From positions 1,388,001 to 1,452,000 of the forward strand of contig NZ_JAKKUT010000002.1 of the NCBI RefSeq assembly GCF_029582805.1: DNA of 64,000 nt, in the 5' to 3' direction. This DNA comes from Candidatus Synechococcus calcipolaris G9. Lineage in GTDB: Bacteria > Cyanobacteriota > Cyanobacteriia > Thermosynechococcales > Thermosynechococcaceae. The notes below the pieces were generated by a model. The model did not search any database, had not been told where the DNA came from, and was given only the letters and a program-made list of their open reading frames with translations. Shown piece by piece: positions 42,431 through 50,779 of the stretch. Each line of letters opens with the position of its first letter. Positions within the stretch are counted from its first letter, which is position 1. The position numbers and the translations under genes are program-made.

Positions 42431-42634
42431 AAAAACTCAAGAAAGTGAATTAAAGGTACAATGCGGGGCTTCCCGCCGATAAAGCTAAGTCCGACCAATC
42501 CTGCTCATCCTTGCCACGCCACACCAACTGCGGGTCTAAATCTCAGTTGCGCCGTTCATAGGCTACTTGAATGGAGGGTGTCAACCGCCTCCGACATCAG
42601 CACTCATACCCAGCAGTGGGAATATACTTAAAAC
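42431..42634. other. Non-coding gap between ABC exporter and antitoxin genes
   Basis: This 204-bp gap shows no confident gene. On the minus strand it contains GCGGGAAGCCCCGC, a short palindromic stretch that could be a transposon end, but no transposase reading frame supports it. No tRNA or terminator is seen. Confidence 0.3.
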
Positions 42635-42901
42635 TTAAGAATGGGGGGTTACTTCATGCTCAATAAACCGATGCAAAATATTGGCCATTAATACCGAGAG
42701 GGACACACCTGTTTTATTGGCAAGGGACTGTAGGGCCTGGAAATCATCTGTTGGCACTTGTAAATAAATCGACTCTGCATTGTGTGCTTGAGCATAGCCG
42801 CGATACCGCTCAATTTCTTCGGCTAAATTTGTAACCGACTGCCACTCGCCCGCTTCAACAGAGGTTAATAGGTCTTGTTCTTCTGCATCTAGCTCATACA
42901 T
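42635..42901 (-). CDS. Ribbon-helix-helix-type antitoxin
   Basis: An 88-residue protein. The C-terminal half (IYLQVPTDDFQALQSLANKTGVSLSVLMANILHRFIEH) looks like a ribbon-helix-helix DNA-binding domain, the usual antitoxin of BrnT-type toxins. ATG at 42901 is chosen, with AAGGAG about eight bases upstream and the start overlapping the toxin's end (GATGTATGAG). An in-frame longer reading from 43081 runs inside the toxin gene and is rejected. Being intact while its toxin looks shortened, it could still bind the promoter. The order toxin then antitoxin matches the brnTA layout. Confidence 0.72.
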   Translation of the reverse strand: MYELDAEEQDLLTSVEAGEWQSVTNLAEEIERYRGYAQAHNAESIYLQVPTDDFQALQSLANKTGVSLSVLMANILHRFIEHEVTPHS

Positions 42902-43115
42902 CAGACGACTCTCCTTGATACTTATATTGATTAATTTCAAGCACGAAAATTCTCTGAAATGGATAGCGTTCCGGGTTGGGGTGTTCTCGAATATCCAAGA
43001 TGGCATTATTCCGAATAGCTGCCAAAACGTGTTCAAACTCCACTCCCCTCTCAGCCTTAAGTTGTTCATTCTTCTCGGCACTCCAGCGAAAAATTTTATT
43101 CCTCAAATCGGGCAT
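42894..43115 (-). CDS. BrnT-like toxin, probably shortened
   Basis: A 73-residue protein beginning FRWSAEKNEQLKAERGVEFE and continuing ILDIREHPNPERYPFQRIFV, the N-terminal two-thirds of BrnT/DUF4258-like ribonuclease toxins. In relatives the strand after FVVEI is followed by about 25 residues including the LVPFV and K-IIPSRKAT segments. Here the frame goes from EINQYKY directly to QGESSDV and stop, suggesting an in-frame internal deletion. If so, the toxin is likely inactive. This comparison is from memory of the family, not an alignment. It is followed by its antitoxin with an eight-base overlap. Confidence 0.6.
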   Translation of the reverse strand: MPDLRNKIFRWSAEKNEQLKAERGVEFEHVLAAIRNNAILDIREHPNPERYPFQRIFVLEINQYKYQGESSDV

Positions 43116-43178
43116 CTTAATTTCCGGTCATCAATGGGAATCCAACTCAGATGAAACAATGGCGACTAAAATTAGAAC

Positions 43179-44162
43179 CTAAGTTAAGGGCCCGGTGTGA
43201 TAGTTTCCCATCAAGTAAAGTAATGCCATGCGAATGGCAACCCCACTGGCTACCTGCTGGTTGATCAAGCTAAAGTGGGGATCATCCATTAGGTCTGAAC
43301 TGATTTCAACCCCTCGATTTACGGGCCCAGGATGGAGGACTTTCACCTCTGGATGGCATTGTTTTAGGCGATCGCGGGTAAGGCCAAACTGTTGATGGTA
43401 TTCCCGTAAACTGGGGATCAGATGCTGATCCATGCGCTCCCGTTGCAGGCGTAAGGTCATGACAATATTGGCCTTCTCTAGGGCTGGCTCTACCTGCCAA
43501 TGGCGAGTGGCCCCATAGCAATCAAACTCCTTGGGCAGTAACGTCGGTGGAGCGGCTAAATGCACATCGGCTCCAGCAGCTTTGAGACTATACAAATTGG
43601 ATCGGGCCACCCGGGAATGGCGAATATCTCCAACAATGGCCACTTTTTTGCCTTTTAAGGATTCACTGCGGGGGCGATCGCTGCCAAACCCTTGACAGAG
43701 GGTAAACAAATCCAACAGGGCTTGGGACGGATGTTCATGGCAACCATCTCCAGCATTGAGAACCCCCACATGGCCCCCCAGTCGGTCCATTTCCGCCGCA
43801 ATGGTTTGGGGTACACCAGATTGCTGATGACGAATCACCATAAATTCGGCCCCCATCGCCCAAAAAGTCTTTGCCGTATCCAAAATGGTTTCCCCCTTCG
43901 TCAGAGCCGACGTTCCGGGAGCAAAGTTTAAAATATCTGCGGAAAGACGTTTAGCCGCTAGCTCAAAGCTATTGCGGGTGCGAGTAGAGCTTTCAAAAAA
44001 TAGATTGGCCACCACCCGCGCCTGTAACGTAGGCACTTTTTTGGTGCGACGACTCAGAACTTCCTGAAAACTATGGGCCGTTTGCAGGACTATATCTAAC
44101 TCTGCCACCGTAAAATCCCGCAGCGACAGGACATGGCGACGTTCCCAAGCAGCCGGTATCAC
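43179..44162 (-). CDS. pyrB: Aspartate carbamoyltransferase catalytic chain
   Basis: A 327-residue enzyme of pyrimidine biosynthesis, transferring carbamoyl phosphate to aspartate. The carbamoyl-phosphate motif [13 protein letters not shown] and the later [12 protein letters not shown] are intact, as is [12 protein letters not shown] near the C-terminus. The length fits the catalytic chain; no pyrI regulatory gene is adjacent, as in other cyanobacteria. The start is GTG at 44162, and the upstream phosphoribosyltransferase gene ends in TGA at 44159-44161, giving a four-base overlap and probable translational coupling. Confidence 0.95.
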   Translation of the reverse strand: MIPAAWERRHVLSLRDFTVAELDIVLQTAHSFQEVLSRRTKKVPTLQARVVANLFFESSTRTRNSFELAAKRLSADILNFAPGTSALTKGETILDTAKTFWAMGAEFMVIRHQQSGVPQTIAAEMDRLGGHVGVLNAGDGCHEHPSQALLDLFTLCQGFGSDRPRSESLKGKKVAIVGDIRHSRVARSNLYSLKAAGADVHLAAPPTLLPKEFDCYGATRHWQVEPALEKANIVMTLRLQRERMDQHLIPSLREYHQQFGLTRDRLKQCHPEVKVLHPGPVNRGVEISSDLMDDPHFSLINQQVASGVAIRMALLYLMGNYHTGPLT

Positions 44163-44707
44163 AGGGCAGACCCTTCTTTATCACTGGCATCTTTACGACT
44201 GGCATGGTGGGCCATCAATTCCGCCGCGCCCATCTGTTCATAAATTTCAAAGGGTTGATGAATCCAAGGGTTATCCTCTAGGTAATCCCCATAGTAGTTG
44301 GGGGTAATTACGGAACTGGCCTTGCACCAGAGGACAGCAGTTCTTATCTCGGAAATATAAAATCCGTAGTGACGATCCAACCAAACCAGGGATCGCTCTA
44401 GGGTAATGCCGGAGTCAACTAAATCATCCACTAAAAGAATATGACTGCCCAAATTGGCGGTGGTCATGGTTAAATCCCGGCCAAAGGTAATAGAACCACG
44501 CACCCGATTACCGGGGCCACCGTAGGACGAGGCCGCTAAAATTGCCAGGGGTTGATTAAAGATGCGACTGAGGGTATCTCCTACCCGTAGCCCTCCCTTG
44601 GCCAGGCAGACAATTTGATTAAACTGCCACCCTGAGGAATGAATGGCGATCGCCAGCCGCTCAACGGCACAATAGTAATCTGTCCAATTAATAAATAATT
44701 CAGCCAT
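44159..44707 (-). CDS. Purine/xanthine-type phosphoribosyltransferase
   Basis: About 182 residues. The PRPP-binding motif [13 protein letters not shown] is present, with the hood residues [14 protein letters not shown] and a flexible loop [10 protein letters not shown]. This belongs to the cytosolic COG2236-like phosphoribosyltransferases. Substrate base is not predictable. ATG at 44707 ([12 protein letters not shown]) is chosen because the family begins with a similar short W-S/T-D-Y opening; in-frame GTG at 44779 or ATG at 44767 would add extra residues. It is coupled to pyrB, consistent with nucleotide salvage or pyrimidine function. Confidence 0.78.
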   Translation of the reverse strand: MAELFINWTDYYCAVERLAIAIHSSGWQFNQIVCLAKGGLRVGDTLSRIFNQPLAILAASSYGGPGNRVRGSITFGRDLTMTTANLGSHILLVDDLVDSGITLERSLVWLDRHYGFYISEIRTAVLWCKASSVITPNYYGDYLEDNPWIHQPFEIYEQMGAAELMAHHASRKDASDKEGSAL

Positions 44708-44828
44708 AGCCAGCCAACTCAGATGATGGTCTAACGGAGCGAATTTCTCCCCTAGCACCCTACCCATCTTAGTCGTCACCAGACTTTAGTGGCTATACTG
44801 ACGGGGGAAGAATGAAATTTCCATTTCT

Positions 44829-44849
44829 GAAATTATTTCAAATAATTTC
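44829..44849. promoter_or_regulatory. Perfect 9-bp inverted repeat, candidate operator
   Basis: GAAATTATT-TCA-AATAATTTC is a perfect inverted repeat with a three-base centre. It lies 42 bp upstream of the 44892 gene and about 120 bp upstream of the divergent phosphoribosyltransferase gene. The half-motif CTGAAATTATT recurs at 45610-45620 near the DUF4327 start. Confidence 0.45.
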
Positions 44850-44891
44850 CCACCCAGCTGTTGTTAGCTTTACCCAAGGAATCATACGTTT

Positions 44892-45248
44892 ATGGATAGC
44901 CGCAACCCCATTGAACTATTGCAAAAAGGGTACTACACCACCCTAGGCGTTGCCACCTCTGTGGTTGAATCGGTTCAAGATCAAGAAAAACGTCAAGAGA
45001 ACCTTGCCCAACTACGCCTAGATTTTAGTCAACTCGCTGAAATTTGGGCCGATAAGGGTAAGGTAACAGAAACGGAAGCCCGGAAATTTGTGGAAGTTGT
45101 CTTGGAACGCCCCGATGCTGCCTCCCCCTCTTCGGCTTCAACTTCTTCCCCTAGCCGGCGCATGATTGAAGATGACCTGATCAGCTTAACGGAGACCCTA
45201 GCAGCGATTCGCCAAGACCTAGAAGCAGAACAATCGGGGCAAAATTAG
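44892..45248 (+). CDS. Conserved hypothetical protein, phasin-like
   Basis: A 118-residue, mostly helical soluble protein. The N-terminus (ELLQKGYYTTLGVATSVVESVQD) and the following heptad-like region with LRLDFSQLAEIWADKGKVTE resemble the phasin/poly(3-hydroxyalkanoate)-associated helical family seen in cyanobacteria. A Ser/Pro-rich linker (ASPSSASTSSPSR) leads to a C-terminal helix ISLTETLAAIRQDLEAE. I am not sure of the family. The gene is single, with a palindrome upstream that may control it. Confidence 0.5.
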   Translation: MDSRNPIELLQKGYYTTLGVATSVVESVQDQEKRQENLAQLRLDFSQLAEIWADKGKVTETEARKFVEVVLERPDAASPSSASTSSPSRRMIEDDLISLTETLAAIRQDLEAEQSGQN

Positions 45249-45321
45249 TCTATCGGACTAAAATCTATCAATTAATGTCTATCCGATTAATTGACTGTAT
45301 GAAAGTCAATCATCATCGAAC

Positions 45322-45543
45322 TTAATCGTTTTCCCAGCATTCCCGGCCAATTAAGTCACCGATGCGATCGCGGAGCATAAAATCACAACGCTCTAATTCC
45401 GACTCGATCATCGGCCATTCCCGGACGGGAACGAACTGGCAAAGGGTATAAATGGGCTGTTGCCGACTGACTAGACCCTTGGCCACCAAGTGGCGAGCCT
45501 CGTCTTGGACAAGTTCGATGGAGTATTGGATGGATTGAACCAT
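45322..45543 (-). CDS. DUF4327 protein
   Basis: A 73-residue cyanobacterial protein. The family pattern is seen in YSIELVQDEARHLVAKGLVS and REWPMIESELERCDFMLRDRIGDLI. It is small and soluble, with no known function. Upstream, at 45610-45630, lies a sequence similar to half of the palindrome at 44829, possibly a shared regulatory site. Confidence 0.82.
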   Translation of the reverse strand: MVQSIQYSIELVQDEARHLVAKGLVSRQQPIYTLCQFVPVREWPMIESELERCDFMLRDRIGDLIGRECWEND

Positions 45544-45827
45544 ATCATCCTCTTTTGGCGTTAAGCGGCCATATTTGGGACAGCTTCTGGAAAACGGTAT
45601 TCCCTAATACTGAAATTATTCCAATTTTCCAGCTTATGGACTACCCGTAATCATAACAAATGTTTCATAGGTCAGGGAGGCTTGACATTTAGGGCACAAT
45701 TTTAGAGAGACCCTCTCAGAAATCGAGGTGGGAAATGGAAGGGAGGAATGGCCCTCCTAGGGTGATTGAGCATTTCCTAAGCACTCCGATTGGGGGTAGG
45801 ATGATCCTAATATCGAGGACCTAGAGT
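45544..45827. other. Intergenic region upstream of nblB
   Basis: A 284-bp gap between divergent genes. It holds the CTGAAATTATTCCAA sequence (45610-45624) similar to the 44829 palindrome and a TTGACA at 45692-45697 that could serve a promoter toward nblB, though a clear -10 box is not seen at 17 bp. No RNA gene is found. Confidence 0.35.
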
Positions 45828-46493
45828 GTGACCGCAGAGTTTGTCCAGAGAGCTTTGGCTTCAGAGGATTTAGGCGATCGCCTAGATGGGATTAACCAAC
45901 TGAGGCAACTCCCGCCGGAGGTGGCCTTTGAACTGATTCAACCGGCCGTGAATGATAGTCATCCTCGCATTCGCTATGGAGCCGTGAGTCAACTGGCTAA
46001 CCTAGGTCGCTGTAATCCTACTCTAGCAGGAGAGCTTCTCCGCGATCGCCTCTTTAATGATGACGAAGTTGATGTGCGATCAGCGGCGGCGGATGCCATG
46101 GCGGCCCTACAACTCACCAATAGTCTGGCAGATTTACAATCCGTCTATGAAGATACCTCTGACTGGCTATTGCAGTTTAGTATTATTGCCGCCCTAGGGG
46201 CCCTAGGGGATCGGGCAGCCCTGCCCCTGCTCTATGAAGCCCTCAGTAGTGATCAGGAACTGGTCAAACTTGCGGCGATCGGCTCCCTGGGTGAATTGGG
46301 TTGTCACGAAAGTTTAGACCGCCTAGGGGACTATATCAATTATCCTGATTGGCAAATTCGCCATCGTTTAGCCATTGCCCTTGGACAAATCGGCGGCGAT
46401 CGCGCCCGGAGTCTTTTAGAGCAAATGATCCAGGATCGCAGTGAAACCGTTGTGGATGCAGCCCAGAACAGCTTGAAAACCACGGCTGCCTAG
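45828..46493 (+). CDS. nblB: HEAT-repeat protein, NblB-like
   Basis: A 221-residue protein made of HEAT/PBS-lyase-like repeats: LRQLPPEVAFELIQPAVNDS, DVRSAAADAMAALQ, IAALGALGDRAALPLLYEAL and LAIALGQIGGDRARSLLEQM. This length and repeat layout match NblB, the phycobilisome degradation protein that acts under nutrient starvation and is related to phycobilin lyases. Other HEAT proteins of the CpcE/F type are possible, but no phycobilisome genes are adjacent. The start is GTG at 45828. Several short HIP1 sites lie within. Confidence 0.68.
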   Translation: MTAEFVQRALASEDLGDRLDGINQLRQLPPEVAFELIQPAVNDSHPRIRYGAVSQLANLGRCNPTLAGELLRDRLFNDDEVDVRSAAADAMAALQLTNSLADLQSVYEDTSDWLLQFSIIAALGALGDRAALPLLYEALSSDQELVKLAAIGSLGELGCHESLDRLGDYINYPDWQIRHRLAIALGQIGGDRARSLLEQMIQDRSETVVDAAQNSLKTTAA

Positions 46494-46533
46494 GCGGTGA
46501 GGGATTATTTGAAGCGTGGATAACTTGAGATGA

Positions 46534-47097
46534 TTAATGTCGACGGCGAGAACGCTTCATTCTGCTCATTGTGCCCTTGAACCTAGAAACTCCCCAATCG
46601 CTTAGGTAATGCACCATGGCAGCCACCTCTAGGCCCATAAATGCCGTCAGCCAATGGTAGGGATGACTCCGTAAAGACAGATCGATCCATGCTAGAACAT
46701 CGCTCCATAGGAATTCTCCCCTAGGAAGTATATTCTCTTGGGCAACCCCCAGATGGGCGGACATTCGCTGGAGTGCAACTAAAAATAAAAATAAGACTCC
46801 TAACCAACAGCCACCATAGATAAGGCGCAGGACGGTACCAATGATCGGGCCATGGGAGAGGACAGAACGATGGGGAATCCATTGGCGATAGGGCCACCAA
46901 AGCCAACGCAAATAGCCCCAGCGTTGATAGGGTAGGGAATAGGTATCCAGGTCTGGACTTAAAAATAAGCCCCCCACCAAATAACTAATACCGGCGATCG
47001 CCCCCAGTTGCCATAGACGACTTAGGCAACCCACCGCTACTGCAATAATTGGACAGCCGATCCAGGTGAGGCGATCGTGGGTTTGACCACTGGGCAT
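46534..47097 (-). CDS. DUF2227 membrane protein, possible metal-binding
   Basis: About 187 residues with four or more hydrophobic segments. It begins MPSGQTHDRLTWIG, and contains LFLSPDLDTYS and IPHRSVLSHGPIIGT, with His and Asp residues at the positions expected for the DUF2227 family, annotated as putative metal-binding membrane proteins. ATG at 47097 is chosen; 47130 adds residues without family similarity. Function unknown. It converges with nblB and is separate from the DivIVA-like gene downstream. Confidence 0.75.
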   Translation of the reverse strand: MPSGQTHDRLTWIGCPIIAVAVGCLSRLWQLGAIAGISYLVGGLFLSPDLDTYSLPYQRWGYLRWLWWPYRQWIPHRSVLSHGPIIGTVLRLIYGGCWLGVLFLFLVALQRMSAHLGVAQENILPRGEFLWSDVLAWIDLSLRSHPYHWLTAFMGLEVAAMVHYLSDWGVSRFKGTMSRMKRSRRRH

Positions 47098-47181
47098 CCG
47101 CAATCGCTCCTTTCCTGATCCATCGGCCAAGATAACGCCGGAACGGCAAGAATCATACAGATTTTAGGAATGAGATGGGTT

Positions 47182-47847
47182 TTAAGGGCGAGATGGGCCC
47201 GGCTGACCCGAATTCGAGCGCGGCTTTAGGTGTTGGCGACCATTTTTAATCACCATTAGCATTTCATTAAATTGTCGCTCCATTTCCCCAAGAACCCGAT
47301 CGGCGTAGTGATCCGCCTCCGTTTGCCGTTCATGGCATTCGGCCCGAGTTGCTTGCCGGAGTTGGGTCAGTTCTTTCTCACTGTTTTGGCGCAGGGCATT
47401 CACTTCCTCCATCACCCGCTTCCGCATCATATCCACCTCTTGTTGGACTTGGTGACGGATTTTTTGGGCTTCTAGTTCAGCCTGCTGGCGAATTCGCAGT
47501 TCATCGGCAATTTGGGCTGCCCGTTGTTCGGCGGATTTAATAATATCTTGGGCTTGTTTTTGAGCCTGGGCAATAATACTATCCTGGCGTTCAATAATCG
47601 TTTGGGCAGTTTGAACGCTTTTGGGAAAACTTTCCTCAATCTGGGCTAACTGGGCCAGGATGTCCTCTTCATTAATCAGTTTACGGCCCGTAAAAGGTAC
47701 CTTTGTCCCCTCCAAAATCAATAGTTCTTCCAGCTTATGGACTTGCTCAAGGAGGGAAAGCTGCGCGGATGAGATAGGGGGAGAATTCATATCGAGAGAA
47801 GGTGTAAAGGAAGAAACATTTAATCGTTCAGTATTAGAGTAAAACAT
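47182..47847 (-). CDS. Coiled-coil protein, DivIVA-like
   Basis: About 221 residues. From roughly residue 25 it is strongly helical and rich in Glu, Gln and Ala, with a long coiled coil over [19 protein letters not shown] to [20 protein letters not shown]. The N-terminal part around [29 protein letters not shown] resembles DivIVA-type proteins of cyanobacteria. This suggests a scaffolding or cell-division role. The start is uncertain: 47847 overlaps coaD's end, while ATG at 47790 (MNSPPISS) is a plausible shorter start. No transmembrane segment is seen. Confidence 0.6.
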   Translation of the reverse strand: MFYSNTERLNVSSFTPSLDMNSPPISSAQLSLLEQVHKLEELLILEGTKVPFTGRKLINEEDILAQLAQIEESFPKSVQTAQTIIERQDSIIAQAQKQAQDIIKSAEQRAAQIADELRIRQQAELEAQKIRHQVQQEVDMMRKRVMEEVNALRQNSEKELTQLRQATRAECHERQTEADHYADRVLGEMERQFNEMLMVIKNGRQHLKPRSNSGQPGPSRP

Positions 47848-48310
47848 TTTTTAAATCCCTAGCGACAGTTGGTGGAACCAGATGATTAATCGTACCGCCA
47901 AAGCGAGCAATTTCTTTCACTAGACTACTGCTCAAGAAACTATACTCATTGGAGGTCGTTAGGAACACGGTCTCGACATCAGACCATAAACTTTTATTAG
48001 TATGGGACATCTGTAGCTCATACTCAAAATCAGACAAAACACGCAATCCGCGCAGCAGAACCTTAGCCCCTTGGGAGCGGGCATAGGTAACGGTTAGGCA
48101 ATCAAAGGAATCAACCTCAACATTTGTCAACTCTACCGTAGCATCTTGAATTTGGGTCATGCGCTGTTCTACAGAAAAGAGGGGAGTTTTTTGGGGATTT
48201 CGAGACACCGCCACAATCACCTTGGCAAATAACCGGGAACCCCGCTGAATAATATCCAGATGGCCCAGGGTAATGGGGTCAAAGCTACCAGGGTAAATGG
48301 CGATCGTCAT
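47834..48310 (-). CDS. coaD: Phosphopantetheine adenylyltransferase
   Basis: A 158-residue enzyme of coenzyme A synthesis. The nucleotidyltransferase motif TLGH lies at residues 14-17 in [14 protein letters not shown]. Also seen are [14 protein letters not shown], the central [18 protein letters not shown], and the late ISS-like [17 protein letters not shown]. The start overlaps the stop of lepB by ATGA at 48307-48310, so the two genes are coupled. The 3' end overlaps the DivIVA-like start by 14 bases if the longer start is used. Confidence 0.96.
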   Translation of the reverse strand: MTIAIYPGSFDPITLGHLDIIQRGSRLFAKVIVAVSRNPQKTPLFSVEQRMTQIQDATVELTNVEVDSFDCLTVTYARSQGAKVLLRGLRVLSDFEYELQMSHTNKSLWSDVETVFLTTSNEYSFLSSSLVKEIARFGGTINHLVPPTVARDLKNVLL

Positions 48311-48912
48311 GGAGACCTGCGGGAAAAATGTTTATTTGCTACGACCCCTAAATGATCCAGAGGCCAGTAGCAAAAACCTGCCCGGCCAAGGACATAGGCC
48401 TCTGGTAAAAAGCCCCAGATATGGGAGTCATTACTATTATTGCGATTGTCTCCCATGACAAATAGGGAATCTTCAGGAATGGTGATCGCATCAAGTTCGT
48501 AGGTGGGTGGCTCTTGTACATAGGGTTCCTCTAAGGGCTGTCCATCCAGCCATACCTGGCCACTATGAACCTGTACCACCTGGCCGCCATGGGCAATGAC
48601 CCGTTTAATTAATACCTGGTTGGGGCCATATCCCAAGGTTTGCAGTAGCGGTGGTGTCCGAAAAATGACAATATCCCCAGCATGGGGTGGATGAAAACGA
48701 TAGGAAAGTTTCTCTACGACAATGCGATCGCCCGGCCAGAGGGTTGGCTCCATGGACTCCGAAGGAATATAGCGGGATTCTGCCACAAAAAGCCGCAGGG
48801 CAAAGGTAATCACCAGGGCAATGATTAACAGAAGAACATTCCCCCGCTGTTGCTGCCAAAGCTTTTGCCAAAGGGATGGCGAATCAGATGCACTGGGCAC
48901 GGGTTCATTCAT
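48307..48912 (-). CDS. lepB: Signal peptidase I
   Basis: A 201-residue inner-membrane protease removing signal peptides. The N-terminal membrane anchor ([19 protein letters not shown]) precedes the catalytic Ser53 in PSESMEPTL and Lys103 in [10 protein letters not shown], then the conserved GDIVIF, and the box [16 protein letters not shown]. The length fits the short bacterial form. It sits between sds and coaD on the minus strand, with coaD overlapping its stop by four bases. Six bases separate it from the upstream sds gene, so sds-lepB-coaD form one operon. Confidence 0.96.
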   Translation of the reverse strand: MNEPVPSASDSPSLWQKLWQQQRGNVLLLIIALVITFALRLFVAESRYIPSESMEPTLWPGDRIVVEKLSYRFHPPHAGDIVIFRTPPLLQTLGYGPNQVLIKRVIAHGGQVVQVHSGQVWLDGQPLEEPYVQEPPTYELDAITIPEDSLFVMGDNRNNSNDSHIWGFLPEAYVLGRAGFCYWPLDHLGVVANKHFSRRSP

Positions 48913-48918
48913 AGACTA

Positions 48919-49890
48919 TTAATACAATCGCTCTAAAACATAATCCGTTAGGCGCGCAAGGGCTTGCCGCGACTCTGAGGCGGGTAATACCTCCAAGTGG
49001 GGAATGGCCCCATGGGCATAGTGACTGGCAAGGGCCCGAGATCGTTGAATGCCACTACTTTCATGGACAAGGGCAAGGGCCGTCTCAATATCCCCCTCTT
49101 CGCTAAACTCCCGTTCAATCAAGACATTCAAGTAGGGTTTTTCTTCTAGGGCAAACAACACCGGTGCCGTTAAATTACCATCCTGGAGATCGGAGCCTGC
49201 CGGTTTCCCTAGCTCATTGGTGGAGCGGGTAAAGTCTAAAATATCATCCACAATCTGAAAGGCTAATCCCAGATTACGGCCATAGTGATAAATATCCTGA
49301 ATCCGCGCGGCCGGCAATCCACTTAACACCCCGGCGGCCTTGGCACTGTTGGCAATCAGAGAAGCTGTTTTGTAATAGGTCTTGTTAAGATAGGCCTCTA
49401 GGGTTAGGCTCGTATCAAACCGATTAAAGCCCTGCTGAATTTCTCCTTCAGCAAAGTCTTTGATCACTTGGGAGAGGAGCTTGACGACTTCTAGGTTGTC
49501 TAAATCCGCTAAATACCAAGAAGCCTGGGCAAATAAAAAGTCTCCGGCCTGAATGGCAACCCGATTGCCAAACAAACTATGAACCGTGGGCATACCCCGA
49601 CGCAACTGGGATTGATCCACCACATCGTCATGGAACAGACTGGCGGTATGAATCATCTCCGTGATCTCAGCCAAGCGGCTGTGGCGGGGGGTAATCTCTT
49701 GGTTGGGCAGGGTCGCCCTAGACATCAGAAAGACAATGGCAGGGCGAATACGCTTCCCACTGGTGGAAAATAGATGCTCGGCGGCAGCGTAGAGAACCGG
49801 ATGCTGAGCCCCAATTAAGCCTTTTAGGTTCTCAGTGAGTAACTGGAGATCAGCCTCAACGGGGGAAAATAAAGAAGTTACCGAGGTCAT
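48919..49890 (-). CDS. sds: Solanesyl/polyprenyl diphosphate synthase
   Basis: A 323-residue trans-prenyltransferase making the long prenyl tail of plastoquinone. The first Asp-rich motif DDVVD is at residues 88-92 (FHDDVVDQSQLRRG) and the second, DDILD, at 215-219. GKRIRP and KTASLIANSAK fit the long-chain type, with small residues just before the first DD consistent with a long product. It heads the sds-lepB-coaD run. The C-terminus ends YVLERLY, as typical. Exact chain length is inferred, not shown. Confidence 0.9.
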   Translation of the reverse strand: MTSVTSLFSPVEADLQLLTENLKGLIGAQHPVLYAAAEHLFSTSGKRIRPAIVFLMSRATLPNQEITPRHSRLAEITEMIHTASLFHDDVVDQSQLRRGMPTVHSLFGNRVAIQAGDFLFAQASWYLADLDNLEVVKLLSQVIKDFAEGEIQQGFNRFDTSLTLEAYLNKTYYKTASLIANSAKAAGVLSGLPAARIQDIYHYGRNLGLAFQIVDDILDFTRSTNELGKPAGSDLQDGNLTAPVLFALEEKPYLNVLIEREFSEEGDIETALALVHESSGIQRSRALASHYAHGAIPHLEVLPASESRQALARLTDYVLERLY

Positions 49891-50192
49891 GGACGGGGTA
49901 GCCGCTAGGTTAGTTACGAAATTTTACATAATTCTAGTTGTATTCTAAGCGAAGCTCTCAAAGTTAGGTAAGGGCCGAACCGAATTCCGGCAATTTTTCA
50001 ATCTTAAAACGAGAAAAAACCGCACCAGGAGTAGCATGGAGCAATTCTGAGAAACTTTCGGCTCATCTTTCGGCCTATGGAGGGAACTGGGCCGGATTAT
50101 CCTTCGTCAGGAGACCCTGGAGTTCTACATGGAATTCTACATAAATTGTGAAAATAAGATTCATGCTAGTAGCACGGAAAGGAGATTTAGCG
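49891..50192. other. Intergenic region between sds and DUF1400 gene
   Basis: A 302-bp divergent region. It contains a tandem near-repeat GGAGTTCTACAT / GGAATTCTACAT at 50119-50142, upstream of the 50193 start, and AAGGAG at 50178-50183, which serves that gene. No RNA gene or confident promoter is seen. Confidence 0.35.
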
Positions 50193-50747
50193 ATGATAGG
50201 TCGATGGTTAGGACTTGCCCTATCCGGGGCGATCGCCGGCGGTTTGGGAATGACGATGTTGGGCATGGCCCGGCCAGGAATTGCCGCAGAGGACATTAAT
50301 TTGGTTTTGGGGAGCGATCGCCAAGCCGGTATTGTTTTGCCCGTGGCGGATCTGCGCACTTTTGCGGAAACGGGGGTGGCTTCTTCTAAATTGCAGGCAT
50401 TATTATCCTTTGCCTCCCCTGAACAGCAGACAAAATTTCGGCAGCTATTTACAACCGTTTTGCCCATTACTCCCCAAACCTTAGATCAAGGGATAGACAG
50501 TACCCAGGCGGATGAAATCTTGGGGACTATTGCCGCTGCGACATTTCGCCCGGATGAAGAGGGGATCGAAGCCCTAAAAGTTGCCGTAGAAAAAGCTGCT
50601 GATGCCAGTGAGGGCTTAACCTTGCTAACGCTGCTAGAAGCTTATCCTGCGGAACAACTGGATATTAGTATCGTGAAAATGCAAGAATTGATGGAAGCCC
50701 ATCGTGATGTTATTCCTAATGATGTGCCCCAGGCTTCTGATTTCTAG
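50193..50747 (+). CDS. DUF1400 secreted protein
   Basis: About 184 residues. An N-terminal signal peptide (LGLALSGAIAGGLGMTMLGMARPGIAAED) precedes a DUF1400 domain, known from cyanobacterial proteins often fused to alpha/beta hydrolases. The pattern IVLPVADLRTFAETGVASSKLQALLSF and PITPQTLDQGIDS are helical; no hydrolase domain follows. ATG at 50193 is chosen because AAGGAG lies nine bases upstream; the in-frame ATG at 50163 and a further upstream reading are rejected. The likely location is periplasmic or thylakoid lumen. Confidence 0.75.
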   Translation: MIGRWLGLALSGAIAGGLGMTMLGMARPGIAAEDINLVLGSDRQAGIVLPVADLRTFAETGVASSKLQALLSFASPEQQTKFRQLFTTVLPITPQTLDQGIDSTQADEILGTIAAATFRPDEEGIEALKVAVEKAADASEGLTLLTLLEAYPAEQLDISIVKMQELMEAHRDVIPNDVPQASDF

Positions 50748-50779
50748 CCCCTTTTCCTAAATAAACCTAGCCGCCCTCC

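Noticed and set aside
42431-42634. Possible TnpB tail or IS200/IS605 end
   Set aside because: GCGGGAAGCCCCGC-like bases suggested it, but no frame gave convincing TnpB sequence.
42635-43081. Long antitoxin reading from 43081
   Set aside because: The added N-terminus lies wholly inside the toxin gene and has no family sequence; the start at 42901 has a Shine-Dalgarno.
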